From RH-AL1 sp965249685 (GTDB taxonomy: Bacteria; Pseudomonadota; Alphaproteobacteria; Rhizobiales; Beijerinckiaceae): a stretch of 64,000 bases of DNA. The stretch is from the NCBI GenBank assembly GCA_965249685.1, contig CBDFMN010000003.1, positions 558,001-622,000 of the forward strand, in the 5' to 3' direction. The translations under genes and the position numbers were made by a program. Shown one piece after another: positions 60,336 through 64,000 of this stretch (positions within the stretch are counted from its first letter, which is position 1; every line of letters starts with the position of its first letter). The notes under the pieces were generated by a model. It had not been told where the DNA came from, did no database searches, and saw nothing but the letters and a program-made list of their open reading frames with translations.

Positions 60336-61751
60336 ATGGCCTATGACGTCGACCTGTTTGTCATCGGAGCCGGGTCCGGCGGCACGCGTGCCGCGCGGAT
60401 TGCCGCCGGCCATGGTGCTAAGGTCATGATCGCGGAGGAGTTTCGCGTCGGTGGCACCTGCGTCATCCGCGGCTGCGTGCCGAAGAAGCTGATGGTCTAC
60501 GCGAGCCGCTTCGCCGACGCCTTCGCCGAGGCGCCGGGTTTCGGCTGGGACGTGCCCCGGGCCAGCTTCGACTGGCCCCGTTTCGTCGCCGCCAAGGAGC
60601 ATGAGATCTCCCGCCTCTCGGCCATCTACACCACCAATCTCGAGAAGGCCGGGGTCGCGATCGTCGCTACCCGCGCGACCATTGCCGACGCGCACACGCT
60701 CGTGCTCGGCGACGGCAGGCGCGTGACGGCCGAGACCATCCTCGTCGCCACCGGCGGCATGCCGGTCCTGAACCCGGACATCCCCGGCAAGGAGCACGCG
60801 ATCACCTCCAACGAGATCTTCGACCTCACCGATTTTCCCAAGCGGCTCCTGGTGGTCGGGGGCGGCTATATCGCGGTGGAGTTCGCGTCGATCTTCACGC
60901 TGCTCGGCAGCGCCGTGACGTTGGCGGTTCGCAGCGAGAATATCTTGCGCGGCTTCGACGAGGACATGCGCGCCGGCGCGCGCGACGCCATGCAGAACAA
61001 CGGCGTCGCCTTCCGGTTCGGCTGCCTGCCCCTGCGCATCGACAGGGGAATGGGAGGCTTGACGGTCACCATGAGCGACGGTTCCGTGCTGGAGGTCGAT
61101 CAGGTGCTGTTTGGCACCGGGCGCATCCCCCACACCGCCGGACTGGGTCTCGAGAACGCCGGCGTCAAGCTCGGTACCAAGGGCGAAGTCGGCGTCGACG
61201 ACTATTCTCGCAGCAGCGTGCCGTCGATCTACGCGGTGGGCGACGTCACTGACCGCGTGGCGCTGACGCCGGTCGCGATCCGCGAGGGCCAGGCCTTCGC
61301 GGACACGGTCTTCGGCCACAGGAACGTCTGCGTCGACCATTCCAAAATCGCCACGGCGGTCTTCACGACGCCGGAGATCGGTACCGTCGGCCTCTCCGAG
61401 GACAAGGCGCGCGCCATGTTCGCGCGCGTCGACGTCTACGCCGCGACGTTCCGGGCGATGAAGGCGACGCTGTCCGGCCGTCGCGATATGACGATCATGA
61501 AGATCGTCGTCGACGGCGACAGCGACAAGGTCATCGGCGTCCACATCCTCGGCGAGGGAGCCGCCGAGATGGCTCAGATCCTCGGCATCGTGGTCAAGAT
61601 GGGCGGTACCAAGGCCGATTTCGACGAGACCATGGCGGTCCATCCGACAGCGGCGGAAGAACTGGTGACGATGCGCGTGCGACGCGCCCGGCACCAGCGC
61701 CTGGAGGAGGACGAGACCGGGCCGGGCCTGGCTAACGCGCCGGACGTATAG
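60336..61751 (+). CDS. gor: Glutathione-disulfide reductase
   Basis: A 471-residue flavoprotein disulfide reductase that restores reduced glutathione with NADPH. The FAD loop is GAGSGGTRAA (11-20), the redox disulfide is Cys42-Cys47 (GGTCVIRGCVPKK), and the NAD(P)H loop VVGGGYIAVEFA follows near 175. The C-terminal active-site histidine is in VHPTAAEE. The VIRGC disulfide motif is typical of glutathione reductase rather than lipoamide dehydrogenase. I use ATG 60336; a TTG five codons upstream is less likely. Confidence 0.94.
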   Translation: MAYDVDLFVIGAGSGGTRAARIAAGHGAKVMIAEEFRVGGTCVIRGCVPKKLMVYASRFADAFAEAPGFGWDVPRASFDWPRFVAAKEHEISRLSAIYTTNLEKAGVAIVATRATIADAHTLVLGDGRRVTAETILVATGGMPVLNPDIPGKEHAITSNEIFDLTDFPKRLLVVGGGYIAVEFASIFTLLGSAVTLAVRSENILRGFDEDMRAGARDAMQNNGVAFRFGCLPLRIDRGMGGLTVTMSDGSVLEVDQVLFGTGRIPHTAGLGLENAGVKLGTKGEVGVDDYSRSSVPSIYAVGDVTDRVALTPVAIREGQAFADTVFGHRNVCVDHSKIATAVFTTPEIGTVGLSEDKARAMFARVDVYAATFRAMKATLSGRRDMTIMKIVVDGDSDKVIGVHILGEGAAEMAQILGIVVKMGGTKADFDETMAVHPTAAEELVTMRVRRARHQRLEEDETGPGLANAPDV

Positions 61752-61893
61752 TGGCGTCCGAGTATCGTTCGCGCGGTTCGTTAGGACAGGCGTGGTCACG
61801 CAGTTTAGGGTCGCATCATCCGCCTCGTTTGCTGTAGGACAGCGCTTCATGTCGGGTCGGCGCGCGGCAACGCGTCGACTTTGGGAGAGTGCG

Positions 61894-63282
61894 ATGTCGA
61901 CTGCCGCCTGGTCACCGCAGAGCTGGAGGGCCCTGCCCATTCAGCAGGTGCCGGACTACCCCGATGCCGGCGCGCTCGCCGATGTCGAACGTCAGCTCGC
62001 GACCTTTCCGCCCCTCGTGTTCGCGGGCGAGGCGCGCAAGCTCAAGAAGCTGCTGGGCAAGGTCGCCGCGGGCGAGGCCTTCCTGCTCCAGGGCGGCGAC
62101 TGCGCCGAAGCGTTTGCCGAACATGCCGCCGACAACATCCGCGACTTCTTCCGCGTCTTCCTGCAGATGGCGGTTGTCACGACCTTCGCCGCAGCCTCGC
62201 CCGTGGTGAAGGTCGGCCGGGTCGCCGGCCAGTTCGCCAAGCCGCGCTCTGCGCCAACCGAGCGGATCGGCGACGTCGAGCTGCCGAGCTATCGCGGCGA
62301 CATCGTCAACGGCATCGACTTCACGCCCGCCGCGCGCGTGCCGGACCCCCATCGCCAGCTCGACGCCTACCGCCAGTCCGCCGCGACGCTCAACCTGCTG
62401 CGCGCCTTCGCGACCGGCGGCTACGCCAACCTGGAGAACGCGCACCGCTGGATGCTGGGCTTCGTCGCCGACAGTCCGCAATCGGCCCGCTATCAGGAGT
62501 TGGCCGACCGCATCACCGAGACGCTAGGCTTCATGCGTGCCATCGGCCTCGACCCCGAGACCCATACGGAGCTGCGCCAGACGGAGTTCTGGACCTCGCA
62601 CGAGGCGCTGCTGCTCGGCTTTGAGGAGGCGCTGACGCGCGTCGACTCGACGACCGGTGACTATTACGCCACCTCGGGTCACATGATCTGGGTTGGCGAC
62701 CGGACACGCCAGCTCGACCATGCCCACGTCGAATACGCCCGTGGCGTGAAGAACCCGATCGGCCTGAAATGCGGCCCCTCGCTCGCGCCGGACGAGCTGA
62801 TCCGGCTGATGGACGTGCTCGATCCGCAGAACGAGCCGGGACGGTTGACACTCATCTGCCGCTTCGGTGCGGACAAGGCGGCCGAGCACCTGCCCGCGCT
62901 TCTGCGCGCCGTGAAGCGGGAGGGGCGGGCGGCCGTATGGTCCTGCGACCCCATGCATGGCAACACGATCAAGGCCTCCAGCGGCTACAAGACCCGGCCT
63001 TTCGAGCGCGTGATGAGCGAGATCCGCACTTTTTTTGCCGTCCATAACGCCGAAGGAACCTACGCGGGTGGCGTCCACCTGGAGATGACCGGCAAGGATG
63101 TTACGGAGTGCACCGGCGGCGCCCGCGCCATCAGCGACCTCGACTTGCACGACCGCTACCATACCTATTGCGACCCGCGGCTCAACGCCGAGCAGGCGAT
63201 CGAGGTGGCCTTCATGGTGGCGGAACTCCTCAAGAAGGAGCGGATCGCGCGCGGCCTGCCCGTGGTCCGCGCCGCCGAGTGA
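61894..63282 (+). CDS. Class II DAHP synthase (3-deoxy-7-phosphoheptulonate synthase)
   Basis: A 462-residue class II (plant-type) DAHP synthase, the first step of the shikimate pathway, joining PEP and erythrose-4-phosphate. Signatures are WSPQSWRALPIQQVPDYPD at the start, FLLQGGDCAEAF with the metal cysteine, RVAGQFAKPRS, and VWSCDPMHGNT. The start at ATG 61894, with GGGAG 6 bases upstream, fits relatives; the longer frame to 61792 is unlikely. Its last base is the first of gltX (TGATG), so the two are probably cotranscribed. Confidence 0.94.
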   Translation: MSTAAWSPQSWRALPIQQVPDYPDAGALADVERQLATFPPLVFAGEARKLKKLLGKVAAGEAFLLQGGDCAEAFAEHAADNIRDFFRVFLQMAVVTTFAAASPVVKVGRVAGQFAKPRSAPTERIGDVELPSYRGDIVNGIDFTPAARVPDPHRQLDAYRQSAATLNLLRAFATGGYANLENAHRWMLGFVADSPQSARYQELADRITETLGFMRAIGLDPETHTELRQTEFWTSHEALLLGFEEALTRVDSTTGDYYATSGHMIWVGDRTRQLDHAHVEYARGVKNPIGLKCGPSLAPDELIRLMDVLDPQNEPGRLTLICRFGADKAAEHLPALLRAVKREGRAAVWSCDPMHGNTIKASSGYKTRPFERVMSEIRTFFAVHNAEGTYAGGVHLEMTGKDVTECTGGARAISDLDLHDRYHTYCDPRLNAEQAIEVAFMVAELLKKERIARGLPVVRAAE

Positions 63283-64000
63283 TGGGCACCGCGCCGGTCG
63301 TCCGCTTTGCGCCCTCGCCGACGGGGCGCATCCACCTTGGCAACGCGCGGACCGCGCTGCTCAACGCACTATTCGCACGTCGCCGCGGCGGTTCTTTCAT
63401 CCTGCGGTTCGACGATACCGACGCGGAGCGCTCACGGCAGGACTTCGCCGACTCGATCGTCCTCGACCTCGATTGGCTTGGTATTCCGCCGGACCTGACG
63501 GTGCGGCAGTCGGACCGATATCCGCTCTATGCGGCGGCAGCGGAGCGGCTGAAAGCCGCGGGACGGCTGTATCCGGCCTACGAGAGCGCCGAGGAACTCG
63601 ATCGCCGCCGCAAGCGCCAACAGGCGCGCGGCCTGCCGCCGGTCTACGATCGCGCGGCGCTGGCGCTCTCTGTCGATGACCGCGAGCGGCTCGAAGCCGA
63701 GGGCCGGCGCCCTCATTGGCGGTTTCGCCTCGACAGCGAGGTGGTGACCTGGACCGATCTCGTGCGCGGCGGAAGCCGCATCGATTGCGCGTCCTTGTCC
63801 GATCCCGTCCTCATCCGCGAAGACGGCACCTACCTCTACACGCTGCCCTCCGTCGTGGACGACATCGACCTCGGTATCACCCACGTGATCCGCGGCGAGG
63901 ACCATGTCACCAACACGGCCGTGCAGGTGCAGCTTTTTGAAATCCTCGGGGGTGCGGTGCCGCGCTTCGGCCACCATAACCTGCTCACGTCCACGAGCGG
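63282..64000 (+). CDS. gltX: Glutamyl-tRNA synthetase (5' part, cut by the window edge)
   Basis: The first 239 residues of a class I glutamyl-tRNA synthetase, running off the right edge with no stop. The ATP-binding HIGH-type motif is HLGN (residues 18-21, PSPTGRIHLGNARTALLNAL), followed by RFDDTDAERSRQDFADSIVLDLDWLGI, which is characteristic of the family, and HVIRGEDHVTNTAVQ near the edge. Alphaproteobacteria often carry two gltX paralogues; which this is cannot be decided. Glu-Q-tRNA synthetase (YadB) is a less likely alternative. Confidence 0.92.
   Translation, partial: MGTAPVVRFAPSPTGRIHLGNARTALLNALFARRRGGSFILRFDDTDAERSRQDFADSIVLDLDWLGIPPDLTVRQSDRYPLYAAAAERLKAAGRLYPAYESAEELDRRRKRQQARGLPPVYDRAALALSVDDRERLEAEGRRPHWRFRLDSEVVTWTDLVRGGSRIDCASLSDPVLIREDGTYLYTLPSVVDDIDLGITHVIRGEDHVTNTAVQVQLFEILGGAVPRFGHHNLLTSTS

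Overview
The window is ordinary-looking chromosomal DNA from a GC-rich alphaproteobacterium, most likely in the order Hyphomicrobiales (Rhizobiales). This rests on family content: a serine-cycle block (hprA, mtkA, mtkB, mcl) very close in sequence to Methylobacterium-type proteins, a NadQ-type regulator beside nadABC, adjacent map-radC, folA-hflK-hflC-degP, gph-rpiA-DUF2059-gor, BtaA/BtaB betaine-lipid genes, and groESL behind a CIRCE element. I see no insertion sequence, prophage, integrase, CRISPR array or replication origin. Nearly all of the 64 kb is coding, with very short spacers and many ATGA/GTGA/TTGA start-stop overlaps.

Layout. 0-3.6 kb: PPK2-type polyphosphate kinase, a flavin reductase, an HI0933-like flavoprotein, an Lrp/AsnC regulator. 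4-8.1 kb: hprA-mtkA-mtkB-mcl, which reduces hydroxypyruvate and turns malate into malyl-CoA and then glyoxylate plus acetyl-CoA; ppc is missing from its usual place. 8.2-10 kb: a secreted His/Met/Lys-rich repeat protein, a CsbD-like protein, an aldo-keto reductase. 10.1-12.9 kb: pabB-pabA-pabC for p-aminobenzoate. 12.9-18.2 kb: NDH-2, an exported unknown, lutABC for lactate oxidation. 18.3-24 kb: crcB, then nadQ-nadA-nadB-nadC on the minus strand with a likely NadQ operator, and ptsN. 24-31.6 kb: FNT-family channel, DUF427, bluB, ilvA, haloacid dehalogenase, fdhD, btaA-btaB. 31.6-34.8 kb: DUF3429 and four overlapping molybdenum-enzyme maturation genes (xdhC in two pieces, a molybdopterin-binding protein, a MobA-like nucleotidyltransferase). 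34.8-43.1 kb: a GGDEF-EAL protein, radC-map, folA-hflK-hflC-cynS-degP. 43.2-48.2 kb: groES-groEL, an IHF-like protein, a BacA/SbmA-type ABC transporter. 48.2-57.6 kb: thyX, ohr/ohrR, a CinA-like protein, gpt, a large HAMP-PAS-GGDEF-EAL protein, tRNA-Leu(UAA), a MarR regulator, a DUF2161 protein, an M48 protease, tRNA-Val(CAC). 57.7-64 kb: gph, an exported unknown, rpiA, DUF2059, gor, class II DAHP synthase, and the 5' part of gltX, cut by the window edge.

How the genes fit together. Several sets feed C1/C2 and folate metabolism: the serine-cycle enzymes, pabABC, folA and thyX, and gph for phosphoglycolate. Formate and molybdenum chemistry is represented only by accessory genes (fdhD, xdhC-like, MobA-like, perhaps the FNT channel); no molybdoenzyme is present here. 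Envelope and protein quality control (hflKC, degP, groESL, M48 protease) and redox defence (ohr/ohrR, gor) form a second theme.

No wholly unknown system stands out. The most informative points are the nadA operator that overlaps the ribosome binding site, a possible Pho box ahead of btaA, the split of a normally fused molybdopterin-binding/nucleotidyltransferase gene, cyanase placed inside the hflKC-degP cluster, the serine-cycle operon without ppc, and three convergent gene pairs whose stop codons share a four-base palindrome.
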